Of a stretch of DNA of 64,000 nt, positions 32,933-39,930 are shown in pieces (the stretch's first letter is position 1; each line of letters starts with the position of its first letter). This stretch comes from Actinocatenispora comari (GTDB lineage Bacteria; Actinomycetota; Actinomycetes; Mycobacteriales; Micromonosporaceae). Made by a program: the position numbers and the translations under genes. The stretch lies in contig NZ_BOPO01000096.1 in the NCBI RefSeq assembly GCF_017312725.1, forward strand, positions 32,833 to 96,832, read 5' to 3'. The notes under the pieces were generated by a model. The model saw only the letters and a list, made by a program, of their open reading frames with translations. It did not search any database and was not told the DNA's origin.

Positions 32933-33484
32933 ATGCGCCGGGTGCTCGCGTTCGTCACCAGCCGGTACGGCCTGGCCGGGCTGGTGGCGCTGCTGATCAT
33001 CGTGATCGTGGTGGTCGGCCGGGTCGCCGGCGTGGTCGGCGGCGGGTCCGGGCACGACGGCGGTGGTGCGCCGGTGACCGGCGGCACCGAGGCGGGCGTC
33101 GGCAGCACCGAGTCGGGCGCCCCGAACGACGGGCCGACCGGTGCGCGGCCGACCCCGAGCCCGGTGGTACCGGCGGGCAAGCCCGGGCCGGCGGCCGTCG
33201 CCACCTCGTTCAGCACCGCGTACCTGGCCTCGGACGGCCCGGCGAAGACCTGGCGCACGGCGCTGCGCCGGTACGCCACCGACAGGCTCGCGGGCGAGCT
33301 CGACACGATGGATCCGGCCACCGTGCCGGCGCAGCGGCGTACCGGTGCGGCCAAGCTCGGCGACCACGGCGCGCACTGGGCGCAGGTCGCGGTGCCGTGC
33401 GACTCGGGCACGCTGACGTTGCGGCTGCTCGGTGACGGCAACGGCTGGCTGGTCGACGGCATCGACTGGGCGCCGGCGTCATGA
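32933..33484 (+). CDS. VirB8/TcpC-like single-pass membrane protein
   Basis: A 183-residue protein with one N-terminal membrane helix (YGLAGLVALLIIVIVVVGRVAG), a Gly/Pro linker and an external domain from about residue 85 (VATSFSTAYLASDGPAKTWR to GNGWLVDGIDWAP) with the NTF2-like pattern of VirB8/TcpC assembly proteins. GGGAG lies 7 nt before the ATG. Its stop overlaps the next start (ATGA). The assignment is from topology, fold pattern and context. Confidence 0.6.
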   Translation: MRRVLAFVTSRYGLAGLVALLIIVIVVVGRVAGVVGGGSGHDGGGAPVTGGTEAGVGSTESGAPNDGPTGARPTPSPVVPAGKPGPAAVATSFSTAYLASDGPAKTWRTALRRYATDRLAGELDTMDPATVPAQRRTGAAKLGDHGAHWAQVAVPCDSGTLTLRLLGDGNGWLVDGIDWAPAS

Positions 33485-34650
33485 GCCGGCGCAGGCGCGG
33501 GGTCTGGGTGGTGGCGGGGATCGCCGCGACCGCCGTCCTGCTGTGCTGCGGGCTGGGCGGCGCGGTCGCGCTGTCCGGGCTGTTCCACCAGCCGAGCACG
33601 CCGGCGGTGAACCTGAGCGGCTGCGGCCAGAAGCTCCGCGCGTACCACGACCTGCCGGCGGTGTCCGGCTACAACGACGCGCAGCGCAGCCGGGCGTACG
33701 ACATCATCAAGGCCGGCATCAAGCTGAAGGTGCCGCCGCGCGGCTGGGTGATCGCCGTCGCGACCGCGCTGCAGGAGTCGGGGCTGAAGGTCTACGCCAA
33801 CGACAACCCGCTGTACCCGCTGGTCAAGGCGCACAGCCTGGCGCTGCCGCACGACGCGGTGGGGCACGACCACGACTCGGTCGGGCTGTTCCAGCAGCGG
33901 CCGAAGCCGCCGGAGGGCGAGGGCGGCTGGGGCACCGTCAAGGAGCTGATGAACCCGACCATCTCGGCGGAGAAGTTCTACCGGAAGCTGCTGACGACCA
34001 GCGGCTGGCAGCACGATCCGCTGACCATCGCCGCGCAGGCGGTGCAGGGCAGCGCCTACCCGGACGCGTACGCGAAGTGGGAGGGCGACGCGACGAACCT
34101 GGTGAACACGCTGACCGGCGGCGCGGCCCGGACCGCGGCGGACGCGTCCGGCGCCCAGTCGGTCGGTACCTGCGCGGCCAACGGGCAGATCGCCGCATCG
34201 GGCTGGGTGCAGCCGGTCAAGGCGCCGATCAGTTCCGGCTTCGGGCCGCGCGGCGGCTTCTTCCACGCCGGCGTCGACCTGGCCGGCCCGCGCGGTACCC
34301 CGATCCGGGCGGCGGCGGCCGGGCTCGTCGTCACCGCCGAGTGCGACCCCGCCACCAGGGACTGCGACCACGACGGCAGCATCGCCACCGAGGGCTGCGG
34401 CTGGTACGTCGAGATCAAGCACGCGGGAGGCGTCGAAACCCGCTACTGCCACATGGAATCCCGGCCGTCCGTCCAGGTGGGACAGACGGTCGCGGCCGGT
34501 ACGGTGCTGGGGCACGAGGGCATGAGCGGCAACGCGGACGGCCCGCACCTGCACTTCGAGGTGCACCTGCACAACGACCTGTCGCTCAACGGCGCGATCG
34601 ATCCGGTGCCGTTCATGCAGGACAAGGGCGCCCCGCTGGGCAGGTCCTGA
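33481..34650 (+). CDS. VirB1-like cell-wall hydrolase: lytic transglycosylase-like plus M23 peptidase
   Basis: A 389-residue protein with a signal anchor (about 10-35). A lysozyme/transglycosylase-like domain (IAVATALQESGLK with catalytic-type Glu, then DSVGLFQQRP; about 55-190) is followed by a C-terminal M23 endopeptidase domain with H262/D266 (FHAGVDLAGP) and HLH at 356-358 (GPHLHFEVH). Such bifunctional enzymes open peptidoglycan for Gram-positive type IV systems. Last gene of the operon, followed by a hairpin. Confidence 0.88.
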   Translation: MSRRRRGVWVVAGIAATAVLLCCGLGGAVALSGLFHQPSTPAVNLSGCGQKLRAYHDLPAVSGYNDAQRSRAYDIIKAGIKLKVPPRGWVIAVATALQESGLKVYANDNPLYPLVKAHSLALPHDAVGHDHDSVGLFQQRPKPPEGEGGWGTVKELMNPTISAEKFYRKLLTTSGWQHDPLTIAAQAVQGSAYPDAYAKWEGDATNLVNTLTGGAARTAADASGAQSVGTCAANGQIAASGWVQPVKAPISSGFGPRGGFFHAGVDLAGPRGTPIRAAAAGLVVTAECDPATRDCDHDGSIATEGCGWYVEIKHAGGVETRYCHMESRPSVQVGQTVAAGTVLGHEGMSGNADGPHLHFEVHLHNDLSLNGAIDPVPFMQDKGAPLGRS

Positions 34651-34658
34651 CACCCGGC

Positions 34659-34681
34659 CGGGCCGTTCGGTGCCCGGCCCG
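34659..34681 (+). terminator. hairpin after the T4SS-like operon
   Basis: CGGGCCG (34659-34665) and CGGCCCG (34675-34681) form a 7-bp stem with a 9-nt loop, 9 bp after the stop of the cell-wall hydrolase. Confidence 0.5.
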
Positions 34682-34747
34682 TCCACCCCGACGCGGCGCT
34701 CGGGCATCGTCGCTGGCATGCCGGCGCCCGCCACACCGACCGGGCGC

Positions 34748-35272
34748 TCAGCCCTCGGCCGGTGCGATCAGCTGCCACAGGATGTGTTCCTGCCAGCGGC
34801 CGGCGATCTTCAGGTAGTCGGGTGCGGACCCGATCCGGACGAACCCGCACCGGGTCAGCACCCGCTGCGAGCCGGCGTTCGCGACCAGCGTCTCGGCCTG
34901 CACCCGGTGCAGGCCCAACTCGTCGAACGCCACCCGGATCAGCTCGCGCAGCGCCGCGGTGGCGACACCACGGCCGTTGCACCCGGCGTCGACCCAGTAG
35001 GCCACGCTGCACGACCGGAACGCGCCGTACACGATGCCGTTGAGGTAGATCCGGCCGACGACCGCACCGTCGTCGTCGACGATCAGCCGCGGCACGGTGA
35101 TCCCCCGGCCGTACCGGTCGAGTTCGTCCTCGATCATCGCCCGCTGGCCGGCCTCGGTGAAGAACTCCGCGTCGCGCAGCGGCATCCACGGCGCGAGGAA
35201 GTCGCGGTTGCGTACGACCAGGTCGGCCAGGGTGGCGGCGTCGTCGGTACCGACGAGTCGGGTACTGGGCAT
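34748..35272 (-). CDS. GNAT acetyltransferase (RimJ/RimL-like)
   Basis: A 174-residue GNAT-fold protein. Recognisable are the N-terminal TRLVGTDDAATLADLV, the acetyl-CoA loop CNGRGVATAALRELIRVAF (Gly-rich pyrophosphate-binding turn) and NAGSQRVLTRCGFVRIG, the pattern of ribosomal-protein N-terminal acetyltransferases. Substrate not predictable. ATG 35272 gives the standard family length; GTG 35287 is in frame. Divergent from the next gene with 63 bp between starts. Confidence 0.88.
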   Translation of the reverse strand: MPSTRLVGTDDAATLADLVVRNRDFLAPWMPLRDAEFFTEAGQRAMIEDELDRYGRGITVPRLIVDDDGAVVGRIYLNGIVYGAFRSCSVAYWVDAGCNGRGVATAALRELIRVAFDELGLHRVQAETLVANAGSQRVLTRCGFVRIGSAPDYLKIAGRWQEHILWQLIAPAEG

Positions 35273-35300
35273 CCGCCCATGATCCACGACCGGATATCCG

Positions 35301-35329
35301 TTGTCGGGCCGGTACCTGCTCCGTACCCT
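35301..35329 (+). promoter_or_regulatory. promoter of the acetyltransferase-like gene
   Basis: TTGTCG (35301-35306), 17-bp spacer, TACCCT (35324-35329); ATG 35336 follows 6 nt later with no Shine-Dalgarno, so a leaderless transcript is likely. Confidence 0.55.
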
Positions 35330-35335
35330 GCGGGC

Positions 35336-36070
35336 ATGGCCTTCCAGGTGGTCACCAGCGCCGACACGCCGGAACTCGACGAGCAGGCCGCCGCGGCGCT
35401 GCGCGAGGTGTGGCCGGAGTTCATCTTCCACGATCCGACCTCCGGTGCCTGCATCGACCGGGTGGAGAAGTACTTCCCGCGGTACGACCTGCGGCTGTTG
35501 GACGACGGCGCCGTCGTCGCCGGCGGCTGGGGCGTGCCGCTGCGCTGGGACGGCACCGTCGAGGACCTGCCGGACGGCTACGACGGCGGCCTGGTGCGCT
35601 CCGTCGAGCAGCACGAGCAGGGCGTCGAACCGAACACGCTGAGCATCATGGCCGCCGCCGTCGCAACCGGCCGGCAGGGCGGCGGGCTCGCCGGCCGGGT
35701 CCTCACCGCGCTGCGCGAACGCGCCACCGAGACCGGCCTGACCGCGGTGATCTGCCCGGTCCGGCCGACCCTGAAGACCAGCTACGCGCTGCAGTCGATG
35801 GCCGACTTCGCCACCTGGCACCGCGACGACGGGCTGCATCTCGATCCCTGGATCCGTACCCACCAGCGGCTCGGCGCGACGGTGCTCGCCCCGGCACTGC
35901 GGTCGATGGTCATCGAGGGCAGCGTCGCCGAGTGGGAGTCCTGGACCGGGCTGGCGTTCCCGCAGACCGGCGACTACGTGGTACCGCAGGCGCTCGCCAC
36001 CGTGCACATCGACCGCGACGCCGATCACGGCAGCTACCTCGAACCCAACCTCTGGATGCGCCACCTCTGA
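35336..36070 (+). CDS. GNAT-like N-acetyltransferase, function unknown
   Basis: A 244-residue protein with a GNAT-type core: VWPEFIFHD near the N terminus, LDDGAVVAGGWGVPLRWDGT, and the acetyl-CoA turn GRQGGGLAGRVLTALRERA (about 112-130). The C-terminal half, with TLKTSYALQSMADFATW and GSYLEPNLWMRHL, lacks a known match. It resembles the larger acetyltransferase-like proteins of actinomycetes. Expressed alone from a likely leaderless promoter. Confidence 0.7.
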   Translation: MAFQVVTSADTPELDEQAAAALREVWPEFIFHDPTSGACIDRVEKYFPRYDLRLLDDGAVVAGGWGVPLRWDGTVEDLPDGYDGGLVRSVEQHEQGVEPNTLSIMAAAVATGRQGGGLAGRVLTALRERATETGLTAVICPVRPTLKTSYALQSMADFATWHRDDGLHLDPWIRTHQRLGATVLAPALRSMVIEGSVAEWESWTGLAFPQTGDYVVPQALATVHIDRDADHGSYLEPNLWMRHL

Positions 36071-36252
36071 TCCGGGCGGCATCCGCGCCGGAGATGCCGA
36101 TCCGCCACCCTGCTCCTTCCGGCGTGGTACGCGCCGTTCCGCCGCACGTTCCGAAGCGGCGGGACCGATGCCGGCGGCAATCGGTGCCGCGGGTCTCCAC
36201 AGCGCCGGCTCGCGCGGACGGAGCAACGGAAACACGCTCTAAGATCGCGGGG

Positions 36253-36288
36253 GTGACCAGTACCGACCGGACCGTGCCGGCGCGATGA
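36253..36288 (+). CDS. possible leaderless leader peptide
   Basis: TAAGAT (36240-36245) is 7 nt before GTG 36253, which opens the 11-codon frame MTSTDRTVPAR. Its TGA (36286-36288) overlaps the next ATG (36285) as ATGA. This could couple a leaderless initiation event to the downstream gene, which has no good ribosome-binding site of its own. Confidence 0.4.
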   Translation: MTSTDRTVPAR

Positions 36289-36872
36289 CCGGCCCGGCCG
36301 ACTCCGACCTGTGGTTCCCGGCCGCGCCGGGGCCGGTCCGCACGGTGCCCGCGACGCGACGCGGATCGCTGCGCGGGCGGCGGGTCGTCACCGGCACGCC
36401 GGGCCGCGGCTGGCGGTACGACCTGCGCGCCGACGACCCGGTCGAGCAGGACGGCCGCGCCTTCGTGCCGGTGCTCGCCGAGCACGACTGGTACCGCGCC
36501 GAGCTGGACGACACCGACGTCTTCGCGCCGCTGGTACCGGTCGAGCGGGTGTGGGTGGAGCAGCCCGACGCGGTGGCCGGCGCCGAGGAGCCGGCGGCCA
36601 ACCTGCTGTCCCGGCTCGTCACGATGGACGCGCCGCCGCTGCGCATCCCGGTACCGGCACGGGACGTCCCGGCGCTGACCGGCCGGCGGATCGTCGTCGT
36701 CTCCCCCGAGGCGGCACGCCGGGACGTCCGCGCGGCCTCCGAGCCGTACGAGAACGACGACGGCACCATCTGCCTGTCGGTCTGCGCCGAACCCGACTGG
36801 TACCGCTGGGCGTTCGCCGGTCGCCCGGCCGACTGCACCGAGGTACCCGTCTACCTCGTCTGGGCGGAGTGA
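36285..36872 (+). CDS. hypothetical protein with two tandem homologous domains
   Basis: A 195-residue soluble protein of unrecognised family. It contains an internal duplication: residues about 22-85 (LRGRRVV, then EQDGRAFVPV, EHDWYRAEL and VPVERVWVE) align with about 125-195 (LTGRRIV, then ENDDGTICLSV, EPDWYRWAF and VPVYLVWAE). The conserved E-x-DWYR and VPV-x-x-VW elements suggest a small beta-rich domain. It heads an operon leading to ESX-type genes, so it may be an accessory factor of that group. Confidence 0.75.
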   Translation: MTGPADSDLWFPAAPGPVRTVPATRRGSLRGRRVVTGTPGRGWRYDLRADDPVEQDGRAFVPVLAEHDWYRAELDDTDVFAPLVPVERVWVEQPDAVAGAEEPAANLLSRLVTMDAPPLRIPVPARDVPALTGRRIVVVSPEAARRDVRAASEPYENDDGTICLSVCAEPDWYRWAFAGRPADCTEVPVYLVWAE

Positions 36873-36874
36873 CC

Positions 36875-37402
36875 ATGACCCCATCCCGCACCGCCACGCC
36901 CACCCCGACGCGCCCGGTCAAGCCACCCCTGCGCCGCACCCCGCTGACCCTGCTGCTGTTCCTGCTCGCCGGCTTCGCCTGCGCGGTCGCCGTCCTCGCC
37001 GCCACCATCATCATCTACATCGGCCAAGACGCCTACAAAGCCGGCCACCAGACCAGCCCGACCGAGGCGGTGGACGAGTTTCTCGACGCGACGCTCAACA
37101 AGCGGAGCATGGACTTCGCCAGTACTTATCTCTGCAGCAACCCACCTGTCAAGCAGAAGACACGGCAGCTCATCGGCGATATCCACGCCTTCGAAAAGTC
37201 GAACCCGGGGACCTTCCTGACCTACGAGTGGTCGATCCGCAAGGTGTGGCAGCGCCGGGACCGGGCCCTGGTGACGGCACAGGTACGGGCGAGGACCACG
37301 GCGTCGGGGTCGTCAACGAACAACCCCGAGCAGAAGTGGAAGTTCTCGATGCGGAACGAGAGTGGCTGGAAGGTCTGCGGTCTCACCATCCCGGAGAACT
37401 GA
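36875..37402 (+). CDS. single-pass membrane protein with NTF2-like external domain
   Basis: A 175-residue protein: Pro/Thr-rich N terminus, one membrane helix (LTLLLFLLAGFACAVAVLAATIII, about 27-50), then an external domain (PTEAVDEFLDATLNKRSMDF to GWKVCGLTIPE) with the DUF4878/NTF2-like pattern and two cysteines that could pair. Starts 2 bp after the upstream stop. Base composition in the second half is less G+C-rich than neighbours, a possible sign of separate origin. Confidence 0.75.
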   Translation: MTPSRTATPTPTRPVKPPLRRTPLTLLLFLLAGFACAVAVLAATIIIYIGQDAYKAGHQTSPTEAVDEFLDATLNKRSMDFASTYLCSNPPVKQKTRQLIGDIHAFEKSNPGTFLTYEWSIRKVWQRRDRALVTAQVRARTTASGSSTNNPEQKWKFSMRNESGWKVCGLTIPEN

Positions 37403-37466
37403 CGCGTACCGCGGTTGACCGGTGTCGATACGGTCACTGTCGGCAGGAGTCGACGTGGAGGTGGCA

Positions 37467-37820
37467 GTGGCCGAGGAAGACCCGCTGAGCCGGATCGAAC
37501 GCACCGCGAAGGACACGATCGCGCGCTACCAACGGTTCCGGGCCGGCACCGACGGACTCACCGCCACTGCCACCTCACCCGACAACGCCGTCGAGGTCAC
37601 GGTCACGCCGGCCGGCGCGCTGCGCGACCTGAAGCTCCACCCGAAGGCCAGGCAGTACCCGCTGGACAAGCTCGCCGCCACCATCCTCGCGGCGACCGCG
37701 GCCGCCACCGCAGCAGCCTCCGCCAGCTACACCGACAGGGCGGAGGAGTTCCTCGGGCCGAAGCTCGCCGGCCAGGTGCGCGCGGGTCTGCCGCAGCAGC
37801 TGTGGAAGGAGCGGCCGTGA
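37467..37820 (+). CDS. YbaB/EbfC family nucleoid-associated-like protein
   Basis: A 117-residue protein with the YbaB fold pattern: an N-terminal helix, a central strand pair (VEVTVTPAGALRDLKLHP) and a C-terminal helix (LAATILAATAAATAAASASY). In actinomycetes YbaB paralogues accompany WXG100/ESX substrates. GTG 37467 has GGAGG 5 nt upstream; GTG 37455 also has AGGAG. Its stop overlaps the next start (GTGA). Confidence 0.82.
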   Translation: MAEEDPLSRIERTAKDTIARYQRFRAGTDGLTATATSPDNAVEVTVTPAGALRDLKLHPKARQYPLDKLAATILAATAAATAAASASYTDRAEEFLGPKLAGQVRAGLPQQLWKERP

Positions 37821-39007
37821 TCTCGCCGCTCGGCGTCGACCTCACCGAACTGTCCCGCGGCGTGCACCACTTCACGGGGTTCGCCAGCCAGGCGACGGAC
37901 ATCCGTCGGCACGCTCGCGGCGCCGATCTCTCCGGCTCGTACGGGAACTGGGGTGGGATCGGCAAGACGGTCGGGATCGACGAGTACTACGCGAACGTCG
38001 CCTCGGCGGTCGAGACGCACACCCAGCTGATCGAGAAGTTCCTGACCGACTGCTCGGTGAACGTCGTCGACGCCAGGCGCGGGTACACCGACGCGGATCT
38101 GGACAGCGAGGACTCGATCACCACGGCGGGCGCACCGCTGTCCGGTGGGGTCGGGCGCGACGGCATCGGCGCCGACGGGCCGGTCCGGTGGAACGCCGAC
38201 ACCGACCTGCCGATCTGGGCCGACTTCACCGCCGGCGCCGGTGCGATCCCGAATGCCGACGTCGGCGCGCTGGTCAGCGCCGCGGCCGACCTCGCGTTCA
38301 ACGTCGGAACGTTCGTGGCCGATCCCGAGGGTTGGGTGTTGGGCTCGCTGGTGACCATCGTCATCGATCTGATCCAGCCGCTGGAGGACCTGCTCTCGTA
38401 CGTGACCGGGAACGCGGAGCGGATCTCCGACCACGCCAGCGCCTGGGGGAAGGTGCAGAGCGAGATCGGTCAGCTCGGCTCCGACATCAGGGAGGCGACC
38501 CGGGTCGACTTCGCGCACTGGACCGGCGATGCCGGCAGCAGGGCCCGGAAGAAGCTCAGCACGTTCGTGCGGGGACTCGACGACACCCAGCAGGAGATCG
38601 GCAACGTCTCGGCCATCCTGACCGCGAGCGCCGGCATCATGCAGGCGCTGCAGGCGCTGGTGGTCACCGCGATCACCGAGGTGCTGGAGTTGGTCATCAA
38701 CCGGCTGATGGTCGGCGCGGCCGCCGCCCCGTTCACCGCCGGCGCCTCGGAGGCCGCGGCGGTCACCGAGGCCGCGGTCGAGGTCGCGGTGAAGACGGAG
38801 AAGACCGTGGCCGAGGTGTCCCGGATCGCCACGCTGCTGAACGATGCGCGCGACCTGTTCAAGACCGTGACGACCACGCTGAACGACGCCTCGACGTTCG
38901 GTGCGCCGGCCGCGATGGCCGCCGGCGGTCTCGTCTCCGGCGGCCAGCAGTGGGCGGGCGGGAGCGGGAAGCCGCCGGCGATCGTCTCCACCCAACTGGC
39001 CGAATGA
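37817..39007 (+). CDS. WXG100/ESX-type secretion substrate-like protein
   Basis: A 396-residue, mostly helical protein. The N-terminal 110 residues resemble a WXG100-type helical hairpin domain; a second such region (about 215-280) carries HWTGDAGSRARKKLSTFVRG, a W-x-G turn. Hydrophobic stretches (about 165-190 and 285-315) and an Ala-rich C terminus follow. No toxin domain is visible at the C terminus. Coupled to the YbaB-like gene. It is probably exported by or associated with a type VII system encoded elsewhere. Confidence 0.7.
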   Translation: MISPLGVDLTELSRGVHHFTGFASQATDIRRHARGADLSGSYGNWGGIGKTVGIDEYYANVASAVETHTQLIEKFLTDCSVNVVDARRGYTDADLDSEDSITTAGAPLSGGVGRDGIGADGPVRWNADTDLPIWADFTAGAGAIPNADVGALVSAAADLAFNVGTFVADPEGWVLGSLVTIVIDLIQPLEDLLSYVTGNAERISDHASAWGKVQSEIGQLGSDIREATRVDFAHWTGDAGSRARKKLSTFVRGLDDTQQEIGNVSAILTASAGIMQALQALVVTAITEVLELVINRLMVGAAAAPFTAGASEAAAVTEAAVEVAVKTEKTVAEVSRIATLLNDARDLFKTVTTTLNDASTFGAPAAMAAGGLVSGGQQWAGGSGKPPAIVSTQLAE

Positions 39008-39117
39008 TCCGGCGGCCGGCCCGCCGGCACCGACTGCTGTACCTGTTGCGGCACAACGGATCGCGCCGGCGCCCGACTCGGCGACACGGGCAGCTCCGGC
39101 TACCCGGCGACGACTGA
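39004..39117 (+). CDS. possible small Arg-rich protein coupled to the WXG gene
   Basis: ATG 39004 overlaps the upstream stop as ATGA and opens a 37-codon frame starting MIRRPARRHRLLYLLRHNGS, ending TGA 39115-39117. About one third of residues are Arg. Coupling favours translation, but GC-rich DNA often yields such frames. Confidence 0.3.
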   Translation: MIRRPARRHRLLYLLRHNGSRRRPTRRHGQLRLPGDD

Positions 39118-39215
39118 CGCTCGGCGCCCGGCGGTGGCTCCGTGGGCAGCGGCGCCGGCGACGTCGACGTCGAGCCGGCTGCGCTGGCTCCGTCCGTACG
39201 AGCCGGGCCCGGCGG

Positions 39216-39866
39216 TCAGCGGCGGAGGATCAGGGACATGGCCTCGTTGCGGGCGGCGGCGGAGCGCTCGAAGTGCCCGCGTACCGCGGAGGTGACGGTG
39301 CGGGAGCCGGGCTTGCGGATGCCGCGCATCGACATGCACAGGTGCTCGCAGTCGACCACGACGATCACGCCGCGCGGGTCGAGCACCTCGGCGAGGGTGT
39401 CGGCGATCTGCGAGGTGAGTCGTTCCTGCACCTGCGGCCGGCGCGCGTACACCTCGACCAGGCGGGCGAGCTTGGACAGCCCGGTGATGCGGCCGTGCGC
39501 CCCCGGGATGTACCCGACGTGCGCGACCCCGTGGAACGGGAGCAGGTGATGCTCGCAGCTGGAGTAGACCTCGATGTCGCGGACCAGGACGAACTCGTCG
39601 TGGTCGGCCTCGAACGTGGTGGTGAGCACCTGGGCCGCGTCGATCCGCAGCCCGGCGAACATCTCCGCGTACGCCCGGGCCACCCGGGCCGGCGTCTTCT
39701 GCAGCCCGTCGCGGTCCGGGTTCTCGCCGATGGCGAGCAGGATCTCGTACACGGCGCGTTCGATCCGGCCGAGGTCGACGGTGTTCTCCACCGGGCCACC
39801 GCTGTGCTCGCCGCCGATCAGCCGGGCGGCCAGGTGGTCGATGCCGGGTTCGAGCTCCTCGCTCAC
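39216..39866 (-). CDS. folE: GTP cyclohydrolase I
   Basis: A 216-residue type IA enzyme making dihydroneopterin triphosphate from GTP, the first step of folate synthesis. Zinc ligands Cys104 and His107 lie in [12 protein letters not shown] and Cys177 in [29 protein letters not shown] and [11 protein letters not shown] are the other signatures. GTG 39866 has GGGGAG about 8 nt upstream. It lies downstream of ftsH but behind a strong hairpin. In relatives folP follows directly; here about 14 kb intervene. Confidence 0.96.
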   Translation of the reverse strand: MSEELEPGIDHLAARLIGGEHSGGPVENTVDLGRIERAVYEILLAIGENPDRDGLQKTPARVARAYAEMFAGLRIDAAQVLTTTFEADHDEFVLVRDIEVYSSCEHHLLPFHGVAHVGYIPGAHGRITGLSKLARLVEVYARRPQVQERLTSQIADTLAEVLDPRGVIVVVDCEHLCMSMRGIRKPGSRTVTSAVRGHFERSAAARNEAMSLILRR

Positions 39867-39885
39867 CGCGTTCTCCCCTCGACAC

Positions 39886-39920
39886 GGATCGAGCCCGGCC
39901 GGTGCGGCCGGGCTCGATCC
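39886..39920 (-). terminator. hairpin between ftsH and folE
   Basis: GGATCGAGCCCGGCCG (39886-39901) and its exact complement (39905-39920) form a 16-bp stem with a GTG loop, 10 bp after the ftsH stop. It should end most ftsH transcripts before folE. Confidence 0.75.
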
Positions 39921-39930
39921 GATGCGCTGG

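Noticed and set aside
25096..34681. Integrative conjugative element
   Set aside because: No integrase, excisionase, relaxase, replication gene or flanking direct repeats were found, so mobility is not claimed.
34748..36235. 495-codon minus-strand frame joining two regions
   Set aside because: Only its 3' part (34748-35272) has GNAT motifs; the rest is antisense to the plus-strand acetyltransferase-like gene and crosses its promoter.
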